From an uncultured Jannaschia sp. (GTDB lineage: Bacteria; Pseudomonadota; Alphaproteobacteria; Rhodobacterales; Rhodobacteraceae): a stretch of DNA of 64,000 bases. The stretch covers positions 1 to 64,000 of the forward strand of contig NZ_CANLTR010000001.1 in NCBI RefSeq assembly GCF_947494055.1, given 5' to 3'. Positions 53,604 through 64,000 of this stretch are shown here, one piece after another; within the stretch, counting starts at the first letter, position 1; each line of letters begins with the position of its first letter. The notes beneath the pieces are model-generated. The model was given only the letters and a program-made list of their open reading frames with translations, had not been told where the DNA came from and searched no databases. The translations under genes were made by a program, and so were the position numbers.

Positions 53604-54470
53604 TTGGACATCGCCATCCACCTCGGCGCGCATTGCACGGACGAGGACCTGATCCTGCGGACCCTGATGCAGAATGCCGATGCTCTGACCAGGCGCGGCA
53701 TCGTCGTGCCCCCCGGCAATCGTGTCCGCCCGGCGATCCGGCGGGTCCTCGCCGCCCGCCCCGACGATGCCTTTCCGCCCAACGCGGAGCCGTTGCGCGA
53801 CAGCCTGCTCGACGGCGAGCGCGCCCGGCGCCTGGTGCTGAGCTTCGAGGGGTTCCTCGCGACCTATGCCACCGCGCTCGACGGTCCCGACCTTTACCCG
53901 GAGGCGGGCCGACGCGCCGCATTGCTGCAGGACGTCTTCCCGCGCGACCGGGTCGCGTTCTTCCTCGCCATCCGCAACCCGGCAACGCACGTGCCCGCGC
54001 TATTCGAAGCGTCCTCGGCCGACGATTTCGGCGCGTTCCTCGACGGCGTGGACCTGCCTCGGCTGCGGTGGTCGGCAGTCGTCGACGCCATCCGCGCGGC
54101 CTGCTCGGATGCGGCGCTGACGGTCTGGTGCAACGAGGATCTGCCGTTGATCTGGCCCGACGTGCTGCACGCCGTCATCGGCGCCGACATCCCGCTCTCG
54201 GGGGAGGACGCGATCCTGCGGCAGGTGATGAGCGCGGAGGGAGTCCGGCGGTTCGAGGCCTACATCCAGGAGAACCCGGCCCCCGACCGCTCGACCTGGC
54301 GCAAGGCGGCCTCGGCCTTCCTGGTGCGTCACGCCGACGCCGCGCAGATCGAACCCGAGATCGCGCAGCCGGACTGGTCGGAGGAGATGATCGCCGGCCT
54401 GTCGGATCTCTACGAAGCCGACGTGGCGCGGATCAGGGCGCGGGACGACGTGACGTTCCTCGCGCCCTGA
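53604..54470 (+). CDS. Conserved hypothetical protein, sulfotransferase-like start
   Basis: A 288-residue protein. DIAIHLGAHCTDEDLILRTLMQN at the start occupies the place of the sulfotransferase P-loop (HxGxxKTGT) but lacks its Lys and Thr; later parts (YPEAGRRAALLQDVFPRDRVAFFLAIRNP) also resemble that fold, so an inactive or altered sulfotransferase-like protein is possible. The start is taken as TTG at 53604, 6 bases after AGAGGG; the ATG at 53577 has no ribosome-binding site. Confidence 0.6.
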   Translation: MDIAIHLGAHCTDEDLILRTLMQNADALTRRGIVVPPGNRVRPAIRRVLAARPDDAFPPNAEPLRDSLLDGERARRLVLSFEGFLATYATALDGPDLYPEAGRRAALLQDVFPRDRVAFFLAIRNPATHVPALFEASSADDFGAFLDGVDLPRLRWSAVVDAIRAACSDAALTVWCNEDLPLIWPDVLHAVIGADIPLSGEDAILRQVMSAEGVRRFEAYIQENPAPDRSTWRKAASAFLVRHADAAQIEPEIAQPDWSEEMIAGLSDLYEADVARIRARDDVTFLAP

Positions 54471-54476
54471 CGCGCG

Positions 54477-54761
54477 TCAGGTCATGCCAAGCGCTTCGCG
54501 GTACATCTCCAGCACCGCCTCCTCCTCGGCGATGTCGTCGGGCTCGCGCCGCCGCAGCGCGATCACCTTGCGCATGACCTTGGTGTCGTAGCCGCGCCCC
54601 TTGGCCTCGGCCATGACCTCCTTGACCTGCTCGGCGATGTCCTTCTTCTCCTGCTCCAGCCGTTCGACCCGCTCGATGAACTGGCGCAGCTCGTCGGCGG
54701 TGACGCGGTACGTGTCGGCGGGCCCGCTATCCTGCGCGTCGACGCGTTGGGGTTCGGCCAT
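54477..54761 (-). CDS. gapR: GapR-family DNA-binding protein (DUF2312)
   Basis: A 94-residue coiled-coil protein. ADELRQFIERVERLEQEKKDIAEQVKEV (about 20-47) is the long dimerising helix, followed by KGRGYDTKVMRKVIALRR, all typical of DUF2312. In Caulobacter GapR encircles overtwisted DNA ahead of replication and transcription and is essential. The ATG at 54761 is the family start. Convergent with the preceding gene. Confidence 0.92.
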   Translation of the reverse strand: MAEPQRVDAQDSGPADTYRVTADELRQFIERVERLEQEKKDIAEQVKEVMAEAKGRGYDTKVMRKVIALRRREPDDIAEEEAVLEMYREALGMT

Positions 54762-54838
54762 GCTCTGCTCCTCTTGCCCGTATCGAGCGCCTTCGGTAGC
54801 GCCGGGCGGGGCGCGATGCAACGCAGGAGGATGCAGGG

Positions 54839-55054
54839 ATGGCGGCTTTGATCTGGATCGGCGCGGGGCTGACGCTGGCGGGCCTGGCGGCCCTCGCCTG
54901 GTGCATCCTGGTCGCGCTCCGCGCCCGCCGCGCGGGGCTCGAAGGGCCGGCGATGGAGGCGCGGCTCCGGCGACTCGTCGCGCTCAACCTCGGCGCGCTC
55001 GCTGTGTCCGCGATCGGGCTGATGCTGGTAGTGACCGGGGTGATCCTCGGCTGA
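54839..55054 (+). CDS. Small two-helix membrane protein
   Basis: A 71-residue protein with two transmembrane segments (about 4-27 and 47-70) joined by a basic loop with two Arg clusters (RARRAG, RLRRL). AGGAGG-type sequence lies just before the ATG (GCAGGAGGATGCAGGG). Divergent from gapR. No known function. Confidence 0.65.
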   Translation: MAALIWIGAGLTLAGLAALAWCILVALRARRAGLEGPAMEARLRRLVALNLGALAVSAIGLMLVVTGVILG

Positions 55055-55188
55055 GGCAGCCGTGCCTCCACTCCGGTGCGCAATCCTGATGGGCCGCCGT
55101 CGCCGCGACCCCGTGTCCCGGGTCCGTCCGGAACCTCGTCTCGCAGATTGCGGTTCGATCAGCGACGACACGGCAAAGGAGGCCGGCG

Positions 55189-55404
55189 ATGGCCAGCTAC
55201 AAGGAAGGCGACAAGGTGAAATGGTCGTGGGGCAACGGCTCCGCGACGGGCAAGGTGCAGAAGACCTACGAGAAGAAGGTCACTCGCAAGTTGCAGGGCA
55301 GCGAGGTCACGCGGAATGGCTCCAAGGACGACCCGGCTCTCTATATCGAACAGGAGGACGGCGACGGCGTCCTGAAGCTGGCCTCCGAAGTGGAGAAAGC
55401 CTGA
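55189..55404 (+). CDS. DUF2945 protein, hypervirulence-associated TUDOR type
   Basis: A 71-residue, highly charged protein. YKEGDKVKWSWGNGSATGKV at the start and DPALYIEQEDGDGVLKLASEVEK at the end match DUF2945, a small SH3/Tudor-like fold. GGAGGC lies 9 bases before the ATG. Role unknown. Confidence 0.85.
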   Translation: MASYKEGDKVKWSWGNGSATGKVQKTYEKKVTRKLQGSEVTRNGSKDDPALYIEQEDGDGVLKLASEVEKA

Positions 55405-55425
55405 GGGAGACGTCCGCACGCCCGG

Positions 55426-56163
55426 TCAGTCGCGCATCGTGCGCGGCATGTCCGGCGGCGTCCTCTTACCGGACGGCAGGCCGCACAGGAGGATCGCGAC
55501 CATGAACGCGACCGGGATCAGCAATTCGAGGCATTCCTCCAGCGTGCCCGCATTCCGGTTGACATCGTCCGGCACGACGATCCCCCAGGGCGCGAGCTTC
55601 CGTGCCAGTCCGTCGATCAGCTTGCTGAACCCGGCGAGCAGGAACCCCGTCGTAAAGGCCAGCGACCAGGGCGCGCCGCGCCTCAGCGCAGCGAGCAGGA
55701 CAGGCCCTCGACGACGGATCAGGACGACCAGCGTGAGGGCCAGCAAGGCCCATACGGTCAGCGCGATCGACTTCTCCCAGACCGGGGTGTCGTGAAACAG
55801 GATCTTGGTGCTCAGGATGCCTTCGCTGGTGAACCGCTTGTCGGCGTCGAACTCGCGGGCCGCCATGAACAGGAGCGTCACCGGGATCGGCCAGAACGGC
55901 CTCGGACGCTTGATGAGATAGAGCACGATGGCGGCGAGATAGCCCAGCATCGAGAGCGCCTCGATGCCGCCGCCCTCGCGCGTCAGCGTCTCGTCCTCGG
56001 CGAGGATCGCGAGGTCGGTCGCGATGACGGCCCCGGCGAGGACGAGGCAGACGACAAGGCAGAAGACGGCTTCGGTCACGGCGGACATATGCCGGTGGAT
56101 CATGGTGGGAACGACCTTCCGGATCGGGCTGGCAGGCGGACCGGCACGGCGCATGAAGCGCAT
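55426..56163 (-). CDS. Hypothetical membrane protein
   Basis: A protein of up to 245 residues with six transmembrane segments (about 30-50, 68-83, 90-105, 130-147, 165-185, 215-235) and a polar loop with DADKRFTSEGILSTKILFHD. I do not recognise a family. Possible starts are at 56163, 56154, 56103 and 56088; the longest is given. It is convergent with the DUF2945 gene. Confidence 0.6.
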   Translation of the reverse strand: MRFMRRAGPPASPIRKVVPTMIHRHMSAVTEAVFCLVVCLVLAGAVIATDLAILAEDETLTREGGGIEALSMLGYLAAIVLYLIKRPRPFWPIPVTLLFMAAREFDADKRFTSEGILSTKILFHDTPVWEKSIALTVWALLALTLVVLIRRRGPVLLAALRRGAPWSLAFTTGFLLAGFSKLIDGLARKLAPWGIVVPDDVNRNAGTLEECLELLIPVAFMVAILLCGLPSGKRTPPDMPRTMRD

Positions 56164-56282
56164 GGTCCCGATCGTTGCGGCGGCCCTGTCTCAGAGATTG
56201 CCGCAGCGCGTCAAGCCGGTAGGTCGCGAAGGGGACAGCCGTGACCTATCGCCCACGCGCCACCCTTGGGACGTGATCCGCC

Positions 56283-58574
<2,292 letters not shown>

Positions 58575-58715
58575 CGGTCCCCCTCCCCTTGCCGGGCTTT
58601 GACACCTGCCTAGCACCGAAGCCGAAGAGCCGGCCAGAGAGGATTGCGCCCGCCGCCCCGGGGCCCCCGCGATCGGGGCTGGCGCGGGCCGCGGCGCGCG
58701 TGCCAGAGGAAGCGC

Positions 58716-59606
58716 ATGTCGCTCTGGGTCGCTGCCACGCTCCTCGCCGCGTCCGTCCAGGCGCTGCGGTTCCTGCTGCAGAAGCGGCTGTCGGTCGGAG
58801 GCCTGTCGCCCGCGGCCTCGACCTTCGCGCGCTTCGTCTACGCGCCGGCCGCGGTGGCGCTCGGGCTGGCGCTGTGGGTGGGCCTCGGCGGCGCGCTGCC
58901 CGCGATCCGGCCGGGCTTCTGGCTCTATGCGGTATCGGGCGGGGTCGCGCAGATCCTCGCGACCATGTGCGTCGTCGCCCTGTTCGCACGGCGCAACTTC
59001 GCCGTCGGGATCGCCTTCTCGAAGGTTACGGTGCTGATGACGGTGGCGACGGGCTTCCTCGTCCTGGGGGAAACGGTGACGCTCGCGGACCTCGCGGCGA
59101 TGTCGGTGGGCCTCCTGGGCGTCCTCGTCCTCTCGGTCCCGGCGGACGGGGGTTGGCAGATCCTCAACCGCGCCTCTGCCCTGGGCCTTGCCTCGGGCGC
59201 GTTCTTTTCGATCTCGGCGGTGGGCTACCGGGGCGCGTCGCTGCTGGTCGCGACCGACGTCGCGATCTTGCGGGCGGCGGTGACGCTCTGCCTCGTGACG
59301 CTCGTGCAGACGGTCCTGCTGGGAGGGTGGCTCCTCTGGCGCGACCGGGCGGGATTCACCGCCGTGTTCCGGCGCTGGCGGACGACGTCGCTGGTCGGGG
59401 CCACCTCGATGCTGGGCTCGCTGGGCTGGTTCACGGCCTATACGCTCCAGACGGCCGCCTACGTGAACGCGGTCGGACAGGTGGAGCTGATCCTGTCGCT
59501 CGCGATCTCCTGGCTGGTGCTGGGCGAGAAATTCTCCCGGCGCGAGCTCCTCGCCATCGTGCTGGTCAGCGTCAGCGTCGTCGCGCTCATCCTGCTGCAG
59601 GCGTGA
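58716..59606 (+). CDS. DMT-family (EamA) permease
   Basis: A 296-residue protein with ten transmembrane segments in two EamA repeats (about 1-140 and 150-296). GISAFSK-like VGIAFSKVTVLMTVATGFLVLGE and VGQVELILSLAISWLVLGEKFSRRE are the two repeat ends. Substrate unknown. AGAGGAAG precedes the ATG. It overlaps the convergent NUDIX gene by 20 bases at the 3' ends. Confidence 0.88.
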   Translation: MSLWVAATLLAASVQALRFLLQKRLSVGGLSPAASTFARFVYAPAAVALGLALWVGLGGALPAIRPGFWLYAVSGGVAQILATMCVVALFARRNFAVGIAFSKVTVLMTVATGFLVLGETVTLADLAAMSVGLLGVLVLSVPADGGWQILNRASALGLASGAFFSISAVGYRGASLLVATDVAILRAAVTLCLVTLVQTVLLGGWLLWRDRAGFTAVFRRWRTTSLVGATSMLGSLGWFTAYTLQTAAYVNAVGQVELILSLAISWLVLGEKFSRRELLAIVLVSVSVVALILLQA

Positions 59607-60243
59607 TACGACGGAAGTGCGAGGTCTCGCCGGAATTATCCAAGAACGGCACGCCCGCGCTCGTGCGCCCCGCCGCGATGGCCGCGACCTCGGCCAGCAC
59701 GATCTCGGTGACGAAGGGCACGTCGAGCGCGCGCGCCTGACTCAGCGGCACCCATTGCAGTTGGGCGAGCTCGTCCTCGGCGCGGGAATGGTCGTCGAGA
59801 TCGGTGGCGAGCGCGTCGGCATCGACGAGGAAGAACCGCGCGTCGAAGCGGCGTGGCCGCCCCGGCGGGGTGATCGCGCGGAACATGTAGCGCAGCGGCG
59901 CGGCGTCCGGCGCATGGCCGTCGAAGCCGGGCCAGTCGCACCCTGTCCCCGGCTGTCCCAACACCTGCCCCGTCTCCTCCACGAGCTCGCGAATGGCGGC
60001 GGCGGCCAGCGCCTCGGGCGGCGCGTCCGACCGGTCGCGGAGCGCGGCGTGAGTCTCGGCCGAAAGGGGTCGCGCGAAGACCGTTCCCGCGTCGGCCGGC
60101 TCCACCGCGCCACCGGGAAAGACGTATTTCGACGGCATGAACACCGCCCGCGCCCCGCGCTGCCCCATGAGGACGGCCGGCCCCGATTCCATCCGGCGAA
60201 GCAGGACGACGGTCGCCGCGTCGCGGATGGGCGCCTCGCTCAC
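59587..60243 (-). CDS. NUDIX hydrolase
   Basis: A 218-residue pyrophosphohydrolase. The Nudix box is split: FPGGAVEPAD near residue 42 and, after an insertion of about 35 residues, AAAIRELVEETGQVLG (REX2EEXG). The insertion and the later DARFFLVDADALA are typical of NUDT7/CoA-pyrophosphatase-like or NUDT19-like members. It begins with GTG overlapping the DUF983 stop (GTGA). Confidence 0.85.
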   Translation of the reverse strand: MSEAPIRDAATVVLLRRMESGPAVLMGQRGARAVFMPSKYVFPGGAVEPADAGTVFARPLSAETHAALRDRSDAPPEALAAAAIRELVEETGQVLGQPGTGCDWPGFDGHAPDAAPLRYMFRAITPPGRPRRFDARFFLVDADALATDLDDHSRAEDELAQLQWVPLSQARALDVPFVTEIVLAEVAAIAAGRTSAGVPFLDNSGETSHFRRITPAAG

Positions 60244-60650
60244 GACACGTCGCTGGGCGGGTCGCCGTGGCCGAAGCCGTGCATCCGTGCGGCCCATTGC
60301 ACGCCGACGATTACGCCCTTGAGCCGCGGCAGGAACCATAGCGACAGGACGATCGAGGCGCCCATGAAGATCGCCATGAAGGTGAACGGATCGGGTTCGA
60401 ACGCAACGAAGTACCACAGCATCCCCGGCCCGACGATATGCCCCACGATCAGGAGCGTCAGGTAGGGCGGGCCGTCATCGGCGCGATGGTGGTGCAGCGA
60501 CTCGCCGCAATGCGGACACGTGTCGCGCACCTTGAGGTAGCCCGCGAACATCCCGCCCTCGCCGCAATTCGGGCAGCGGCGACGCCAGCCGCGCCAGACG
60601 GCCTGCGACATCTGGCGGTCCGTGTCGGGTTCCATGCGGGCATCGGTCAT
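60240..60650 (-). CDS. DUF983 membrane protein
   Basis: A 136-residue protein: an N-terminal zinc ribbon with two CxxC pairs, CPNCGEGG (about 26-33) and CPHCGES (about 45-51), then two transmembrane segments (about 62-82 and 88-106). This is the DUF983 layout. Known neighbours in other genomes include cytochrome oxidase assembly genes, but none is here. Confidence 0.88.
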   Translation of the reverse strand: MTDARMEPDTDRQMSQAVWRGWRRRCPNCGEGGMFAGYLKVRDTCPHCGESLHHHRADDGPPYLTLLIVGHIVGPGMLWYFVAFEPDPFTFMAIFMGASIVLSLWFLPRLKGVIVGVQWAARMHGFGHGDPPSDVS

Positions 60651-60832
60651 TGCGGTCCTCCGTCAACTCCATAGCTAGGTCGATGGCACACGACAGAAAA
60701 GGCGCAGAATCGTGCGGCCGCCGTGACATTCGTTTTTTTCGCCGTCGGGCGCGACGGAACGGCCGGCGACCCGCGTGGAAGGGGCATGCTGGTTCGGAGA
60801 AACGAGGCCGGCGGAAACGAACTGGAGACGAC

Positions 60833-61336
60833 ATGAAGAAGATTGCCCCTCTGGCCCTCGCCGTCGCGGCCGGGCTGTGCCTGTCGAGCCTCGCTGCAGA
60901 GGCACAGGGCCCCGCAGGCGCTCCCGACCGACCCGAATTCTCGGAGATCGACGCCGATGGCGACGGTACCGTCACGCAGGCCGAGCTCGACACGTTCCGT
61001 AGCGAGGTCCGTGCCGCGCGGATCGCCGAGGTGGACACCAATGGCGACGGGCAGATCGCGCGCGACGAGCTGCTCGCGAGCGAAGGGACGCGCCGAACCG
61101 CGATGGTCGATCGCATGTTTGCCGAACTCGACGCGAACGAAGACGGGCAGCTCGACGGCGCCGAACTCATCGCCCGGGTCGGGCTGCGCCCGGACCGGAT
61201 GGGTACGGTCTTCGACCGGGCCGACGCGAACGACGACGGCGGCCTGAGCGCCGAGGAATGGGACGAGGCCGGCCTTCGCGGGCCGCATGGCGGGCCCGAG
61301 CGTGGACATCGTGGCCCGGCGCGTGGACATCATTGA
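60833..61336 (+). CDS. Secreted EF-hand protein
   Basis: A 167-residue protein: signal peptide (about 1-24, LAAEAQG) then four calcium-binding loops, DADGDGTVTQAE, DTNGDGQIARDE, DANEDGQLDGAE and DANDDGGLSAEE (about 40, 66, 97, 126), and a His/Gly-rich tail (RGHRGPARGHH) that could bind metal. It is 45 bases upstream of the ECF sigma factor and very likely in its operon. Confidence 0.88.
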   Translation: MKKIAPLALAVAAGLCLSSLAAEAQGPAGAPDRPEFSEIDADGDGTVTQAELDTFRSEVRAARIAEVDTNGDGQIARDELLASEGTRRTAMVDRMFAELDANEDGQLDGAELIARVGLRPDRMGTVFDRADANDDGGLSAEEWDEAGLRGPHGGPERGHRGPARGHH

Positions 61337-61381
61337 GGCGAGAGGTCCGGGGCGCATCGCTCCGGGCCGACCGGAGGCCGC

Positions 61382-61960
61382 ATGGCGGATGACGACAGGC
61401 TGCGGGCCGATCGGCTGCGCGAGGCCGAGCTTCTGGTCCGGGCGGGCCATGGCGAGGCCCGGGCGGCCGGCGCCCTCGTCGACCGGCAGGGGCCGCGGCT
61501 GATGGCTTTCGCGCTCCGCATGACCGGCGGCGACCGTGCGCTCTCCGAGGATATCGTACAGGAGTCGTTCCTGCGACTCTGGCGCAAGGCGGGCGACTGG
61601 GACGTGGACGGGCCGGCGCAGCTTTCGACATGGCTCGGTCGGGTGGCCGCGAACCTCGCCGTCGACGCCCGCAGGCGAGCGGCGCGCCAAGCCCCACTCG
61701 ACGCGGCGGGCGACGTGGCCGACGCGGCGCCCTCCGCGCTTGCCGGCCTGATCGGGGCGGAACGGCGCACCGCGCTCGACGCCGCGCTGGCCCGCCTACC
61801 CGAACGCCAGCGGCAGGCTGTGGTCCTACGGCACGTCGAGGGCTATTCGAACCCGGACATCGCGGCGATGCTCGGATGCGGGGTGGAAGCGGTCGAGAGC
61901 CTGACCGCGCGGGGTAAGCGAAGGCTGGCCGAGCTTCTCGGGGATACGGGAGACGTATGA
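61382..61960 (+). CDS. ECF-type RNA polymerase sigma factor
   Basis: A 192-residue sigma-70 family regulator. Region 2 covers about 20-95 (LSEDIVQESFLRLWRKAGDW) and region 4 about 125-185 (LARLPERQRQAVVLRHVEGYSNPDIAAMLGCGVEAVESLTARGKRRL). The stop overlaps the next gene (ATGA). No conserved -35/-10 pair was recognised upstream of the operon, so autoregulation is only expected, not seen. Confidence 0.93.
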   Translation: MADDDRLRADRLREAELLVRAGHGEARAAGALVDRQGPRLMAFALRMTGGDRALSEDIVQESFLRLWRKAGDWDVDGPAQLSTWLGRVAANLAVDARRRAARQAPLDAAGDVADAAPSALAGLIGAERRTALDAALARLPERQRQAVVLRHVEGYSNPDIAAMLGCGVEAVESLTARGKRRLAELLGDTGDV

Positions 61961-62259
61961 TGCGCGAGGACGATCTCGACGACCTCCTCCGGGCGGCCCG
62001 TGACGACACGGCGCCGGTCCCCGAAGCCCTGCGCGTCCGCCTCGTCGCCGAGGCTGGTCATGAAGCGGCCCCGTCGAGGAGCCTGGGCCTGCGCGGCTGG
62101 CTCGGCGGATTGATCGGCGTGCCGAGCGCGGCGCTGCTGGGGCTCTGGCTCGGCGCGGTGCAGCCGGCGTTCGTCTTCGACGTCCTGCCGGAAACGCAAT
62201 CTACCGTACTCCTGGACGAGGTCTTCGGCGCGGCCTGGATGCAGGGAGATGCAGGATGA
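61957..62259 (+). CDS. Putative anti-sigma factor, short
   Basis: A 100-residue protein with an acidic N-terminal half (MMREDDLDDLLRAARDD), one transmembrane segment (about 48-66) and a short periplasmic tail. Position, size and the 4-base overlap with the sigma gene suggest a short membrane-bound anti-sigma factor; no ZAS zinc motif (HxxxCxxC) is present, so this is by context. Confidence 0.55.
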   Translation: MMREDDLDDLLRAARDDTAPVPEALRVRLVAEAGHEAAPSRSLGLRGWLGGLIGVPSAALLGLWLGAVQPAFVFDVLPETQSTVLLDEVFGAAWMQGDAG

Positions 62260-62696
62260 ACGGGCGTTGGACACAATGGGCGCTGATCGCGTCGCTGATG
62301 GTCAACGTGCTGGTCGCCGCGGCGGTGATCGGTGCGCTCGTCACGGGGGGGCCGGGCCATCGCGGCCCACGCGGAGGCGGCCCGCCGGAGATCGCCGCCC
62401 TCGCCCGCGGGCTCGACGACGAGACGCGCAGTCGGCTCTTCGACCGGCTACGGAGCAATCCGGACTTACGTGACGGACGGGAGCGGATGGAGGCGGCGCG
62501 CGGCGCGGTCGTCGCCGCCCTGCGCTCGGAGCCGTTCGACCGGGCCGGCTTCGAAGCGTCGATGCGAGCGCAACGCGACGTTCAGGCCGCGCTCGCCGGC
62601 AGCGGGATCGAGATCCTGGCCGGGATCGTCGCGGAACTGCCAGCCGCCGAACGCGCGACGCTGGCCGAGCGGGTGTCGCGAACCGGGCGGCGGTAA
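62256..62696 (+). CDS. Periplasmic heavy-metal sensor-like protein
   Basis: A 146-residue protein: an N-terminal anchor (about 8-28), a Gly/His/Arg linker (GGPGHRGPRGGG), then an alpha-helical domain (about 45-146) with the LTxxQ-free CpxP/CnrX-like pattern DDETRSRLFDRLRSNPDLRDGRERM and FDRAGFEASMRAQRDVQAAL. Such proteins sense metals and act on anti-sigma factors. Overlaps the anti-sigma-like gene by 4 bases. Confidence 0.72.
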   Translation: MNGRWTQWALIASLMVNVLVAAAVIGALVTGGPGHRGPRGGGPPEIAALARGLDDETRSRLFDRLRSNPDLRDGRERMEAARGAVVAALRSEPFDRAGFEASMRAQRDVQAALAGSGIEILAGIVAELPAAERATLAERVSRTGRR

Positions 62697-62708
62697 CGCC
62701 GCGTCGGC

Positions 62709-64000
<1,292 letters not shown>

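Overview
The window is high-GC chromosomal DNA of an alphaproteobacterium, most likely a member of the Rhodobacteraceae (Roseobacter/Rhodobacter group). Several things point there: a single-cysteine DksA, the hisB-hisH-[antisense DUF2147]-hisA-hisF-hisE order, a meso-DAP mur/fts cluster preceded by a long structured leader, a GTTC-N7-GTTC LexA box, GapR, and above all a DUF1127 gene followed by an array of CCTCCC-loop hairpins that matches the CcsR ('cuckoo') sRNA locus of Rhodobacter. No prophage, IS element, plasmid gene or CRISPR array was found.

Layout. 0-4 kb: a lower-GC homocysteine S-methyltransferase, a ZIP-like membrane protein, an FAD monooxygenase without a canonical start, and dksA. 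4-11 kb, plus strand: a MoxR ATPase and its VWA/CoxE partner separated by an acetyltransferase and a DUF2927 lipoprotein, then an M48 peptidase, a PfkB kinase and a DUF502 membrane protein. 11-20.4 kb, minus strand: the first half of the division and cell-wall (dcw) cluster in the order mraZ-rsmH-ftsL-ftsI-murE-murF-mraY-small membrane protein-murD, mostly with overlapping start and stop codons; ftsW and everything beyond it is absent here. 20.4-21.2 kb: the dcw leader and control region, holding an intrinsic terminator (UpsM-like sRNA), three evenly spaced DnaA boxes and a cluster of GANTC sites. 21.2-24.9 kb: mrp, an MFS exporter, the DUF1127/CcsR sRNA locus and a MAPEG protein.

24.9-32.4 kb: uvrD with a LexA box, a DUF2254 protein and pyruvate carboxylase. 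32.5-36.7 kb: two identical tRNA-Gly genes and the histidine genes. 36.8-40.4 kb: a secreted double PRC-barrel protein, a CoA-binding protein, rlmB, tRNA-Tyr and about 0.8 kb of unassigned DNA. 40.4-45.1 kb, minus strand: a DUF4387/AtuA (DUF1446) pair in one overlapping run with a TctABC transporter. 45.1-51.8 kb: envelope proteins (AI-2E-type permease, YihY/BrkB, DUF4112, SEL1-repeat, OmpA and a long LytR_C-ended protein) and tRNA-Thr. 51.8-60.7 kb: a ferric-iron type ABC permease, a conserved hypothetical protein, gapR, small proteins, a malic enzyme, a DMT permease, a NUDIX hydrolase and a DUF983 protein. 60.8-64 kb: an EF-hand protein, an ECF sigma factor, a putative anti-sigma factor, a metal-sensor-like protein, and a PleD-type diguanylate cyclase cut by the window edge.

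The genes are mainly housekeeping: peptidoglycan precursor synthesis and septation, histidine synthesis, and anaplerosis and its reversal (pyruvate carboxylase against malic enzyme). The most notable content is regulatory. Two RNA loci of the kind known from Rhodobacter lie within 4 kb of each other, and the control region upstream of dcw combines DnaA boxes and GANTC sites with a terminated leader.
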